Below, piece by piece: positions 23,939 to 33,917 of a stretch of DNA of 34,212 nucleotides. Source of the DNA: Epilithonimonas bovis DSM 19482. Its GTDB lineage: Bacteria > Bacteroidota > Bacteroidia > Flavobacteriales > Weeksellaceae. The first letter of the stretch is position 1, and each line of letters starts with the position of its first letter. The stretch covers positions 1-34,212 of the forward strand of contig NZ_FTPU01000033.1 in NCBI RefSeq assembly GCF_900108115.1. The letters are read 5' to 3'. Made by a program: the position numbers and the translations under genes. The notes beneath the pieces were generated by a model. The model had not been told where the DNA came from. It did no database searches and saw only the letters and a program-made list of their open reading frames with translations.

Positions 23939-24961
23939 ATGAGCAGAGACGGAAATCAATCAGGAAGAAATAAAAAACCTAGAAGTTTTGGCGCAGGCAA
24001 ACCTTCTGAAAATTCCCGTGGCTCAGGCGAAAGAAGTGGTAAATCTGCCGGTGGCAAGTCTTTTGGGAACTCCAAAGGCCCTAAAACAACCCGAGGCGGA
24101 GACAGGAATTTTGACAGCCGCGACAAGTATGAGAACGGTGAAAGAAAATTCGGTCCCAAAAAGCCTTTTAGAAGAACTGAACGTGATGAAGATAAAACCA
24201 AGTCTTTTATCCAAAAAAGACGATTCGATAAAATAAGCAAAAGCATCCCTAAGGAAACGATCAGGCTTAATAAATATATAGCCAATTCTGGTATTTGCAG
24301 CAGAAGAGAGGCTGATGAATTGATTACCCAGGGCTTGGTCGAGGTTAATGGTAAAGTGGTTACAGAGATGGGATATCAGGTGCAGAAAACCGACAGAGTA
24401 GTTTTTGACGGCCAAAACATTACACCAGAGAAACCGGTCTATGTTCTCCTGAACAAACCCAAAGGCTACATCTCTACAACCAAAGACGAAAAAGCAAGAA
24501 AGACTGTAATGGATCTTACGGCCAATGCTTCACCATACAGGATTTTCCCTGTTGGCAGGCTGGACAGGCAAACAACCGGCGTCATTTTGCTGACCAATGA
24601 CGGGCATCTTACCAAAAAATTGACGCATCCTTCCTTTAATATGAGGAAAATCTATCATGTAACACTTGACAGAAAATTGTCCATAGAAGATCTCAAGGCT
24701 ATTGGTGATGGTATCCGTCTGGAAGAAGGCGTTGCTGAAGTAGACAGTATCTCTTTTATAGAAGGGCAACCAAAAAACCAGGTTGGGATAGAGATCCATA
24801 TCGGGTGGAACAGGGTTATCCGCAGGATTTTCCAAAAACTTGGTTATGAGGTAGAAGCGCTGGATCGTGTAATGTTTGCGGGTCTTACCAAGAAGAATAT
24901 CAAACGCGGGCACTGGCGGATCCTTACAGACATGGAAGTCAACACGCTTAAAATGTTATAA
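23939..24961 (+). CDS. rluB: RluB/RsuA-type rRNA pseudouridine synthase
   Basis: The 340-residue protein has a disordered, basic, Gly/Ser/Arg/Lys-rich N-terminal extension (1-100), then an S4 RNA-binding domain (about 107-150, IRLNKYIANSGICSRREADE) and a pseudouridine synthase catalytic domain (about 165-335). The catalytic aspartate is D209 in GRLDRQTTGV; LLNKPKGYIST and GWNRVIRRIFQKLGYEV are further signature blocks. RluB/RsuA enzymes isomerise a uridine in 23S or 16S rRNA; the sequence alone does not settle which, though the fit is best for RluB. The long charged extension is a Bacteroidota trait. A strong bidirectional terminator follows. Confidence 0.9.
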   Translation: MSRDGNQSGRNKKPRSFGAGKPSENSRGSGERSGKSAGGKSFGNSKGPKTTRGGDRNFDSRDKYENGERKFGPKKPFRRTERDEDKTKSFIQKRRFDKISKSIPKETIRLNKYIANSGICSRREADELITQGLVEVNGKVVTEMGYQVQKTDRVVFDGQNITPEKPVYVLLNKPKGYISTTKDEKARKTVMDLTANASPYRIFPVGRLDRQTTGVILLTNDGHLTKKLTHPSFNMRKIYHVTLDRKLSIEDLKAIGDGIRLEEGVAEVDSISFIEGQPKNQVGIEIHIGWNRVIRRIFQKLGYEVEALDRVMFAGLTKKNIKRGHWRILTDMEVNTLKML

Positions 24962-24965
24962 ACAT

Positions 24966-24993
24966 AAAAAAGACTGAATTTTCAGTCTTTTTA
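24966..24993. terminator. bidirectional terminator between rluB and mgsA
   Basis: AAAAAGACTGAA (24967-24978) and TTCAGTCTTTTT (24981-24992) form a perfect stem around TT, with A and T runs at both sides, serving the convergent genes. Confidence 0.88.
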
Positions 24994-24995
24994 TT

Positions 24996-25454
24996 TTATA
25001 TACCCTTGATATTGCGGTTGAGATAGTTTGAATAATCAGTTATCTCTGCCGGATACTCTGTTGACATAAACGGAGAACTCAGGATAAAATCTGCAGTGGA
25101 GGAATTGTTGGCAATGGGCACATTCCATACGACACAGAGTCTTAGGAATGCCTTGACATCGCTGTCGTGTGGCTGAGCTTCCATAGGATCCCAAAAGAAA
25201 ATGACGATATCAATCTCATGTGTCGCAATGAGGGCACCCAACTGCTGATCACCACCCAATGGCCCACTCAGTACACGGATAACTTCTACATTCAGTTCCT
25301 GTTCTATTAGCTTTCCTGTAGTCCCTGTAGCTATCAAACGATGTTGGGAAAGGATTTCTTTATGTTTTTTTACCCAGATGATTAATTCATCTTTTTTATG
25401 ATCATGAGCAACCAGTGCAATTGTTTTTTGTGGGCTGATTATTCTTGTTTTCAT
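24996..25454 (-). CDS. mgsA: methylglyoxal synthase
   Basis: The 152-residue enzyme converts dihydroxyacetone phosphate to methylglyoxal and phosphate, a bypass when phosphate is low or sugar phosphates accumulate. The family motifs are intact: [12 protein letters not shown] (H17), [23 protein letters not shown] (D69), [15 protein letters not shown] (D89, H96, D99) and CAVVWNVP-like [17 protein letters not shown]. These correspond with a constant two-residue offset to the catalytic residues of the E. coli enzyme. It is separated from the hydrolase gene upstream by a hairpin. Confidence 0.95.
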   Translation of the reverse strand: MKTRIISPQKTIALVAHDHKKDELIIWVKKHKEILSQHRLIATGTTGKLIEQELNVEVIRVLSGPLGGDQQLGALIATHEIDIVIFFWDPMEAQPHDSDVKAFLRLCVVWNVPIANNSSTADFILSSPFMSTEYPAEITDYSNYLNRNIKGI

Positions 25455-25473
25455 TTTAATTTTTTGTAAAAAT

Positions 25474-25506
25474 AAAAAACAGCAGCTATAAAAGCTACTG
25501 TTTTTT
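25474..25506 (-). terminator. terminator of the alpha/beta hydrolase gene
   Basis: AAAACAG...CTGTTTT with an inner AGCT/AGCT pairing forms an imperfect hairpin; on the minus strand it is followed by TTTTTTATTTTTAC. It lies 12 nt beyond the hydrolase stop and just upstream of mgsA. Confidence 0.7.
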
Positions 25507-25517
25507 CTGTTGAGTCA

Positions 25518-26345
25518 TTATCCTTTCAGGAAATCCAATAAGATTTGGTTGACCTCTTCCGCATGGGTTACATTAAGTCCGTGTGGTGCGCCAGCTATGA
25601 CGTGGTATTGGCTGTTGGCTATTCCTTTTGCGGCCTGGTCGCCAGCTGTTGCAATAGGAACTATTTTATCAGCATCACCATGGATAATGAGTGTAGGAAC
25701 TGTTACATTTTTGAGCTCAGGACGGAAATCTGTATTCGCCCAGCTTTCCGCACATTTTATAGTGGCGATAGGAGAGGCCTGCGAAGCAATGCTCCAGTCA
25801 AAGTCCAGCTGTTTTTGGCTTACCGATTGTGATAATAATCCGTAGTTATAGAAGTTTTTGTGAAAACCTTCCAAAAACGTAACTCTGTCTTTTTTCAAAT
25901 TGTCAAGAATGTCGGCCAAATCTTCTTCGGGAACGCCATCTGGATTGTCTTCTTTCTGTTTTACCAGTGGTATGATTGAAGCGATAAGCGCTACTTTGGC
26001 AACATTATCAGAACCGTAATTGGTCAGGAACCGGACCACTTCTCCGCCACCCATAGAGAAACCAACCAATATAACATTCTGTAGATCAAGTTCTCCTATA
26101 AGGTCGAGAAGATCTTCGGCAAGGCCATTATAGCAATAACCATCCAGGGTAGGGAATGATTTCCCAAATCCTTTTCTGTCGTAAGTGATAACACGGTAGC
26201 CAGCGTCCAATAATGCAGGTACCTGCAATTCCCACGATTTGCTGCTAAGTGGCCATCCATGGATCAGAATAACAGGCTGTCCCTGTCCGAAATCTTCATA
26301 ATAGATACTTTTATTTTTATCTACCGGTTTTGTGATGTAAGGCAT
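25518..26345 (-). CDS. alpha/beta hydrolase (arylesterase / cofactor-free haloperoxidase type)
   Basis: A 275-residue alpha/beta-hydrolase-fold enzyme. The oxyanion strand-turn is LIHGWPLSS; the nucleophile is S97 in GFSMGGG, the acid D226 in HGDADKIVP, and the base H255 in GAPHGLN. VITYDRKGFGKS and HGWPLSSKSWE are typical of the cofactor-free haloperoxidase/arylesterase group, whose physiological reaction is usually ester or lactone hydrolysis. No signal peptide is seen, so it is cytosolic. No operon partner; the gene is bounded by terminators on both sides. Confidence 0.9.
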   Translation of the reverse strand: MPYITKPVDKNKSIYYEDFGQGQPVILIHGWPLSSKSWELQVPALLDAGYRVITYDRKGFGKSFPTLDGYCYNGLAEDLLDLIGELDLQNVILVGFSMGGGEVVRFLTNYGSDNVAKVALIASIIPLVKQKEDNPDGVPEEDLADILDNLKKDRVTFLEGFHKNFYNYGLLSQSVSQKQLDFDWSIASQASPIATIKCAESWANTDFRPELKNVTVPTLIIHGDADKIVPIATAGDQAAKGIANSQYHVIAGAPHGLNVTHAEEVNQILLDFLKG

Positions 26346-26397
26346 AATTTATTTTTTTAATATTAATATTTTTTAATTTTTACCAAACATCAGACCA

Positions 26398-26433
26398 CAA
26401 AAAAAGCTTTCTCATATTAAGAAAGCCTTTTAA
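26398..26433 (-). terminator. terminator of the 804-codon gene
   Basis: AAGCTTTCT and AGAAAGCCTT form a stem with one mismatch around CATATTA; on the minus strand it ends in a run of seven or more T. It lies about 25 nt after the stop at 26456. Confidence 0.75.
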
Positions 26434-26455
26434 TAATTAATTAACATTTCACCGG

Positions 26456-28870
26456 TTATTTCACTTCATCGTAGTACAATAGCCGGTCATTTTTATCAAA
26501 ACTGATAATATTAATTTCTCTGTTTTTAGCATTATCATTATTAAAAAACAGGACTCTTGGCGGCAGGTTGGATTCTGATGTCAAATTGGGGTTCCAGTAT
26601 AAAAGTTCGCGCGTGTCATTTTTTACTCTTTTGTAAGCATCGCTGGTGATGTCAGGCTGTTCAAATTCGGCAGGAACATCATAACCCCTTAGTACCGCTT
26701 TGTTATTGATTTCTTTCTTATCATCTTTTTGATCGGCCAACATATTGCCACGTTTGGTATAGATGGCAATCGCGTTAGAAACAAGCCCGCCGTCCTTCAG
26801 CACCTTAACCATGGCAATATTGCTTACAGGAAGGGAGTTGATCATGCTGGCATCTACAGGAACCTCATCTAGGAAAAGTGATGCCTGAGAACCCCGTATA
26901 CTCGGTACATAATTCCCGGTATTGTCCATCTGGAAAGTGACGCCGGCAACTCGGCCCTGTAACCATTGCATAATATTTAAGGAAGATTGCGCATCCTGAT
27001 TTTCATTAACGAGATCAAAAATGGTGGCGTTCATACTGCTGAATCTGCCACTTGATAATTCTTTGTCCAGTTCCGCTTTTTTGTCCACCTTTTTTGCAGT
27101 GATCTGAACTTCTTTAATCAGTGTTTCATCGTTGGCTGCTTTTAGTATTTGCTGATTTTTCCTGTTCTGAAGTGCTTTTGCAACTTCAGGATTGGAGGCT
27201 GCATTTTTCACATTTTCAGTTAGGTGGTACGCAGTTGCCGGTAAATTGCCTTTAAGAGGCGTATTACTTGTTAATGGCTGAAAGTTGATATTGAGATTGT
27301 CGGATTCTGCAGTTTTGTCCTTATCCTGGTTGAGATAATAGGATACCGTCAGCGGACCTTCGAAATAAACATTATTAAGATAGATATAGCCGCTGTCATC
27401 AGTCACCGACTGCGATAATCCTTTATCTGTATCGCCCGCACGGAAAAGCAGATTGATATTTTTATTGGGCAAAATCCGGCCATTGTTGGTCACTTTTCCT
27501 TTAAAAGACAAATTAGGTCCTGGCCTGTATCTGATGTCAGGTTTTTTTTCAGCAAGAATATCGTTCCAGTTAAATCGTTTCCAATTTTCTGAAATTAGCA
27601 GCGCATCCAATGCATCAGTATTTGCATTTTTTGAGAAGTACTGCGCCGGCGCAACAACCGGTGTTGTAAAATCCCCTGTGAACCAAAGCGCGCTTAGGAT
27701 ATTTTCAGCAGTATTGTTTTCCGGTTTCTCTCTTACAAGAACTGTATAATGCGAGTAATCTGCATCAGGCTCTATCTCAAAACTGTTGAAGGCTCTGGCA
27801 TCGTTATTAAGCGTTGTTGTTACAAAAGTTGGCTCAGCAATATTAAGATTTTTTGGTTTGATAAAACACAGGCGTTTGGCAACAACTTCCTGTTTATCAT
27901 CAAAGATCACCAACTGTAAAACGGCATTATTATCATCACTTACTTTGGTAGGGATTTTACTGTTGACCTCATTAGTAGGGTTCTTGATATTAGCTCTGTA
28001 AACCATTTGATTATTAATGGTTCCTACTATGCTGTAGCCTTTCAGGCCATCAGTTATGTTACTGGTTTTGATAGAATAATTAATACCCTCATTGGTACTA
28101 TTCACCTGCAGATTAAGCCCGGAGCTGCTAACAGCAGGCAGAGACAAAGTTTGTTTTTGTCCTTTGCTGTCTTCAATAACAACTTTATAGGTTTTACCCG
28201 CTTTTGGTGTTATTGCAAAACTGCTTACATTCTGGTCATAAGCCTTAAAAGTGGCCAACTTTTCTGTTGGTTTGGTAGCATCAGTCACGTAGCCGCTCCA
28301 TCCGGAAACGGGTTGTCCCTGCGAAAATAGCCTTACCACTACTTTTGTATTGATGTTTTCTACAAATGTGCCGCTCTCCGGGAATAGGGCTGCATCCCAT
28401 TTTTCATTATGGTCTGAGACCAACTTTTGTTCTGAAGAAGGATTATAAATCGGAATGGCTTTTATAAAATTAAATTCTTCCGGGAAATTGTTCATCCAGG
28501 CCGTATAGGCACGCAAAAAATAAACATCTTCCTTAAGGGCATCTGTCAGGTTAAAGCTGCCGTTGCCTTCGCCATTCTGTAGGGGAATGGTTCTCTTATC
28601 TACCAGATTCTTATTGTGATCATAAAGCTCAACAAATAAAGTATTGGAGATCGACGAGCGCCTGTATCCGTCAAATACATAAGTTTTGAAGAAAAGATTA
28701 TCGCCTGTAACGTAGCTGTTTTTGTCCAGCATAACGTAGACTTTTTCCTGTGCATAATTCTGCTCAAGATTCTCGATGGCTTTACCGATTTTGTCCTGAG
28801 CTTTGAACTGTAAAATCCCGACTGCATACATAAAAAAAATAAAAATTTTTCTCATACCAAAAAGCTTCAT
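26456..28870 (-). CDS. secreted MG2-like / TonB-plug-domain protein
   Basis: The 804-residue protein has a signal peptide (about 1-24, ending FKAQ; an ATG at 28855 five codons later is equally plausible). Residues 30-130 look like an MG2 (alpha-2-macroglobulin) domain: EKVYVMLDKNSYVTGDNLFFKTYVFDG and FVELYDHNKNLVDKR. A middle part contains carboxypeptidase-regulatory-like beta segments (about 450-520). A TonB plug-like domain lies at about 625-720 (SSLNIMQWLQGRVAGV, then IRGSQASLFLDEVPVD, IAMVKVLKDGG). There is no outer-membrane barrel afterwards. Such proteins are abundant in Bacteroidota and are probably located at the outer membrane or periplasm; the function is unknown. It stands alone between terminators. 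Confidence 0.72.
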   Translation of the reverse strand: MKLFGMRKIFIFFMYAVGILQFKAQDKIGKAIENLEQNYAQEKVYVMLDKNSYVTGDNLFFKTYVFDGYRRSSISNTLFVELYDHNKNLVDKRTIPLQNGEGNGSFNLTDALKEDVYFLRAYTAWMNNFPEEFNFIKAIPIYNPSSEQKLVSDHNEKWDAALFPESGTFVENINTKVVVRLFSQGQPVSGWSGYVTDATKPTEKLATFKAYDQNVSSFAITPKAGKTYKVVIEDSKGQKQTLSLPAVSSSGLNLQVNSTNEGINYSIKTSNITDGLKGYSIVGTINNQMVYRANIKNPTNEVNSKIPTKVSDDNNAVLQLVIFDDKQEVVAKRLCFIKPKNLNIAEPTFVTTTLNNDARAFNSFEIEPDADYSHYTVLVREKPENNTAENILSALWFTGDFTTPVVAPAQYFSKNANTDALDALLISENWKRFNWNDILAEKKPDIRYRPGPNLSFKGKVTNNGRILPNKNINLLFRAGDTDKGLSQSVTDDSGYIYLNNVYFEGPLTVSYYLNQDKDKTAESDNLNINFQPLTSNTPLKGNLPATAYHLTENVKNAASNPEVAKALQNRKNQQILKAANDETLIKEVQITAKKVDKKAELDKELSSGRFSSMNATIFDLVNENQDAQSSLNIMQWLQGRVAGVTFQMDNTGNYVPSIRGSQASLFLDEVPVDASMINSLPVSNIAMVKVLKDGGLVSNAIAIYTKRGNMLADQKDDKKEINNKAVLRGYDVPAEFEQPDITSDAYKRVKNDTRELLYWNPNLTSESNLPPRVLFFNNDNAKNREINIISFDKNDRLLYYDEVK

Positions 28871-28912
28871 AAAGTGTTGATTTTAATTTCTATGCAAATT
28901 AATTAAACAAAA

Positions 28913-28942
28913 GAAAACCCTCAACATTTGCTGAGGGTTTTA
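28913..28942 (-). terminator. terminator of the isocitrate dehydrogenase gene
   Basis: AAAACCCTCA (28914-28923) and TGAGGGTTTT (28932-28941) are perfectly complementary across an 8-nt loop, 25 nt after the dehydrogenase stop; A and T runs on both sides would allow either direction. Confidence 0.85.
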
Positions 28943-28965
28943 TATAATTTTTAACAAGGCTATGT

Positions 28966-31248
<2,283 letters not shown>

Positions 31249-31305
31249 TCAGACAGTGATTTATAACATATCAGGTTAAATCTGTATTAAAATCTGCAAT
31301 ATTTT

Positions 31306-31336
31306 TTGATTAAAAAGAATTGGAAGATTAACTTTG
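31306..31336 (+). promoter_or_regulatory. promoter of tpx
   Basis: TTG (31306-31308), 20 nt, then TAACTTTG (31329-31336) is a full match to the Bacteroidota consensus. It precedes the ATG at 31354 by 18 nt and rules out a longer frame beginning at the TTG. Confidence 0.7.
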
Positions 31337-31353
31337 GGAAAAATATTTTTACA

Positions 31354-31851
31354 ATGTCACAAATCACATTTAAAGGCAATCCCATCCATACGGTAGGAAC
31401 TTTGCCGGAAGTAGGAACCACTGCACAGGAGTTTACACTGGTTGCGGCCGATCTTTCAGAAAAACATCTGGCAGATTTTACAGGGAAAAGAGTTTTGTTA
31501 AACATCTTCCCAAGTATTGATACCGGCGTTTGTGCAGCATCGGCAAGGGAATTTAACAAAGATGCCAGTTCCTTGGAAAATACTGTAGTTATCAATGTAT
31601 CAAGAGATTTACCTTTTGCACTTAACAGATTCTGTGCTGCCGAAGGCCTTAAGAATGTTGAAGTTTTATCAGACTTCCGTGGAAATTTTGGCGAAGATTA
31701 TGGCGTTACACTGGAAGATTCTCCACTAAAGGGGCTTTTGAGCAGAGCTGTTGTTATTCTTGATGAAAAAGGAAAAGTGATCTACACCGAGCAAGTCCCG
31801 GAAATAGGGCAGGAACCTAATTACGAAGCTGCTGTTAATGCGCTCAAATAG
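31354..31851 (+). CDS. tpx: thiol peroxidase (Tpx)
   Basis: The 165-residue atypical 2-Cys peroxiredoxin reduces peroxides with electrons from thioredoxin. The peroxidatic cysteine is C60 in PSIDTGVCAASARE and the resolving one C94 in LNRFCAAEGLKNV, spaced as in the E. coli enzyme. DFTGKRVLLNIFPS, INVSRDLPFA and SDFRG confirm the family. The start at 31354 (MSQITFKGNP) gives the usual length. A perfect terminator follows at 31875. Confidence 0.97.
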   Translation: MSQITFKGNPIHTVGTLPEVGTTAQEFTLVAADLSEKHLADFTGKRVLLNIFPSIDTGVCAASAREFNKDASSLENTVVINVSRDLPFALNRFCAAEGLKNVEVLSDFRGNFGEDYGVTLEDSPLKGLLSRAVVILDEKGKVIYTEQVPEIGQEPNYEAAVNALK

Positions 31852-31874
31852 TTCTCTGAACTCAATTTACTCTT

Positions 31875-31910
31875 AAAGCGGGAAATCTTACTGTTAGATT
31901 TCCCGCTTTT
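31875..31910 (+). terminator. terminator of tpx
   Basis: AAAGCGGGAAATCT (31875-31888) pairs with AGATTTCCCGCTTT (31896-31909) across a 7-nt loop, followed by T residues. It lies 23 nt after tpx and also precedes the convergent Lrp-family gene's stop. Confidence 0.9.
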
Positions 31911-31931
31911 CAGTCTATATTACTACAGGTT

Positions 31932-32405
31932 TTAATTGGCTTTTGGTAAAGGAACATTCATACCTAGTTTTACGATATTGAGCGTTACCGAAGTTTTGAA
32001 TTGTTTCACATTTTTATTACTGAAGAAGATTCTACGCGTCAATGCTTCATATTCCTGCATAGATGAAACCAGAATGATCAGAATAAAATCCGAATCGCCG
32101 GTTACATAATAACATTGTTGGACTTCCGGCGTGTTGGTAAAAATAGATTTGGCTTCGTCAATCAGGTTAATTTTTTCATTTTCGAGTTCTACTTCCACGA
32201 TCAGTGTAATTGGCTGTCCAATTTTTTCGCGATCCAGGATAATCGTATCTTTTTGGATAAGTTCCGCTTTTCGCATCCTTTTGATTCTTCTCTGGACTGC
32301 GGCTGCGGACAGTCCGATTTTTTCACCAATATCCCTCTGCGGAAGAAGGTTGTCTTCCTGCAGTATGCTCAATATTTTTATATCAAAGTGATCTAGATTG
32401 TCCAT
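31932..32405 (-). CDS. Lrp/AsnC-family transcriptional regulator
   Basis: The 157-residue protein has an N-terminal helix-turn-helix (about 10-55; DHFDIKILSILQEDN, LPQRDIGEKIGLSAAAVQRRI) and a C-terminal ligand-sensing RAM domain (about 65-150, with YYVTGDSDFILIILV). Lrp/AsnC proteins form dimers and octamers that respond to amino acids. It is divergent from the EamA transporter gene 94 nt away; this pairing suggests control of amino-acid or metabolite export by the transporter. A TAAATTTG -7 element for it lies at 32453-32446 on the minus strand. Confidence 0.92.
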   Translation of the reverse strand: MDNLDHFDIKILSILQEDNLLPQRDIGEKIGLSAAAVQRRIKRMRKAELIQKDTIILDREKIGQPITLIVEVELENEKINLIDEAKSIFTNTPEVQQCYYVTGDSDFILIILVSSMQEYEALTRRIFFSNKNVKQFKTSVTLNIVKLGMNVPLPKAN

Positions 32406-32480
32406 AAATTGGTCTTTGAACGCAAAAAAATTGCATTTAACTACCCAAATTTAGTGAAAACACACACACATTAATTGAGA

Positions 32481-32488
32481 TATTTTTG
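32481..32488 (+). promoter_or_regulatory. -7 element upstream of the EamA-family gene
   Basis: TATTTTTG matches TAnnTTTG 17 nt before the ATG at 32506. No TTG is present at -33; a short CA tract (32460-32470) occupies that region, between the two divergent genes. Confidence 0.4.
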
Positions 32489-32505
32489 CATTAAAATTAA
32501 TGCAT

Positions 32506-32925
32506 ATGAAAAAGGATCAGTTGGTAAAAGGCTTTTTTCTGGCAATATATACATTACAGCCTATGAAGTTGTTGGAGAAGTATTCTTCTTCGGTTATTAT
32601 CGGCTGGGGAATGTTGATCGGCGGAATTGGCTTCTCATTTATAAAATCTCCTTTTGCAGTAGAAGGTATTTGGGATTATAGCACTTATCTTTATACATTC
32701 ATCATCATTATTTTCGGAACCCTGATTGCGTTTTATGCTTACCTGTCAGCGGCTAAAATTATTGGTGGACAAAAGACAAGCTTGCTGGCATCTGTGGAAC
32801 CATTATCCGCGGCATTGCTCGGTATTTTTTGGCTGAATATTTCTTTTTCGCCACTAGACTGGCTGGGGAGCCTCCTGATTGTTTCTACAATTGTGTTATT
32901 GAGTTTAAAAAAAAATGCAGTATAA
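32506..32925 (+). pseudogene. EamA/DMT-family transporter, first half deleted
   Basis: A 139-residue product matching the second EamA domain of ten-helix drug/metabolite transporters. After the N-terminus MKKDQLVKGFFLAI the sequence jumps straight to YTLQPMKLLEKYSSSVIIGW, which in full-length relatives opens the second EamA domain about 150 residues later. Four clear membrane segments follow (GWGMLIGGIGFSFI, YTFIIIIFGTLIAFYAYLSA, SLLASVEPLSAALLGIFWLN, WLGSLLIVSTIVLLSL). The frame is open and the promoter remains, so a half-size protein could be made, but it lacks helices 2-5 and part of two others. I call it broken by in-frame internal deletion; a genuine four-helix SMR-like transporter is a weaker alternative. 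Confidence 0.68.
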
Positions 32926-32946
32926 TTTATACCGCATTTTTTTTAA
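32908..32946. terminator. bidirectional terminator between EamA-family gene and tatC
   Basis: AAAAATGC and GCATTTTT close a stem that continues as GTATAA / TTATAC with one mismatch; long A and T runs flank it, serving the two convergent genes. Confidence 0.85.
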
Positions 32947-32949
32947 TTT

Positions 32950-33777
32950 TTAAGGTTTAATAATATCCTTATTCTGTTCCTGCTTTTGCATTTTTTTATA
33001 AATCATCTTAGACATTATCACGCTAATCTCATAAAGCACAACCAGTGGTAATGCAGCCGCCATCATACTCAGGACATCGGCAGGTGTTATAATAGCTGCG
33101 ACCACCATGATCAATACAATAGCGTGCCTTCTGTAAGTCTTGAGAAACTTAGGCGTCAAGATACCAATGGATGTTAAAATGTAAACTGCTATAGGAAAGA
33201 GGAACACAACACCCATACCCATGGTTACCTGTAAAAATAAAGTAGTGTAGTCCGACAGGTCAAAAAGCTGTACAATATTATTGGATACTTTGAACAGGAG
33301 CCCAAAATTAATTGCAAAAGGTAAAATTAAAAAATAGCCGCACAATACACCACACATAAACAACATCCAGATGGAATTGATATAAAATACCGAATGTTTT
33401 CTCTCCTTAGGCAACAATGCCGGACTGATGAACCTCCAGATTTCCCAGACAATATAAGGGAATGCCAGGACCAAACCTGAGAAAAGCGAAACAGCCATCA
33501 TTACATTGAACTGTTGGAAAAGTTGTTTTTGCTGCACGCTAAACTGAGCCGGCAAAATAAAACTGTCTCTTCCGGTCAGTTCCCGGGAAAAATGATTAAC
33601 AACTCTAAAGGTTAAAAAATCATTTCTCGTTGGTCCGAAAAAAATATGGTCCATCACCCAGTTGATATTAAAACCTACAATAATGGCCAGCAAAACAATA
33701 GCCAGTATAGATCTTACAAGGTGAGACCTCAATTCCCCAATATGCCCAAGGAAGGACATCTCTTTCTCTTCGCTCAT
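32950..33777 (-). CDS. tatC: twin-arginine translocase subunit TatC
   Basis: The 275-residue inner-membrane protein recognises twin-arginine signal peptides and exports folded proteins. It begins MSEEKEMSFLGHIGELRSHL, whose GELR motif is diagnostic. Six membrane segments are visible (about 20-38, 88-110, 130-155, 175-200, 213-232 and 235-250), and FPYIVWEIWRFISPALLPKERK is the conserved cytoplasmic loop. A longer first periplasmic loop (about 40-85) is common in Bacteroidota TatC. tatA is not adjacent. A likely client in the window is the phosphatase at 11150. Confidence 0.95.
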   Translation of the reverse strand: MSEEKEMSFLGHIGELRSHLVRSILAIVLLAIIVGFNINWVMDHIFFGPTRNDFLTFRVVNHFSRELTGRDSFILPAQFSVQQKQLFQQFNVMMAVSLFSGLVLAFPYIVWEIWRFISPALLPKERKHSVFYINSIWMLFMCGVLCGYFLILPFAINFGLLFKVSNNIVQLFDLSDYTTLFLQVTMGMGVVFLFPIAVYILTSIGILTPKFLKTYRRHAIVLIMVVAAIITPADVLSMMAAALPLVVLYEISVIMSKMIYKKMQKQEQNKDIIKP

Positions 33778-33917
33778 AAATTGATTATAGAAAATCAGTC
33801 CACGAAATTAAGAAATTTTATTTGTTATACAGCAGTTTAGGTTTGGAGTGTAATTAAGGGCTTATTTTTGATAAATCACAGCTTTTGTTAATTTTTTTTA
33901 TGTATATCCGTTTTTAA

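Noticed and set aside
32460-32470. CA dinucleotide tract between the divergent Lrp and EamA genes as a phase-variable switch
   Set aside because: Only about five to six repeats, too short to support a claim of phase variation.
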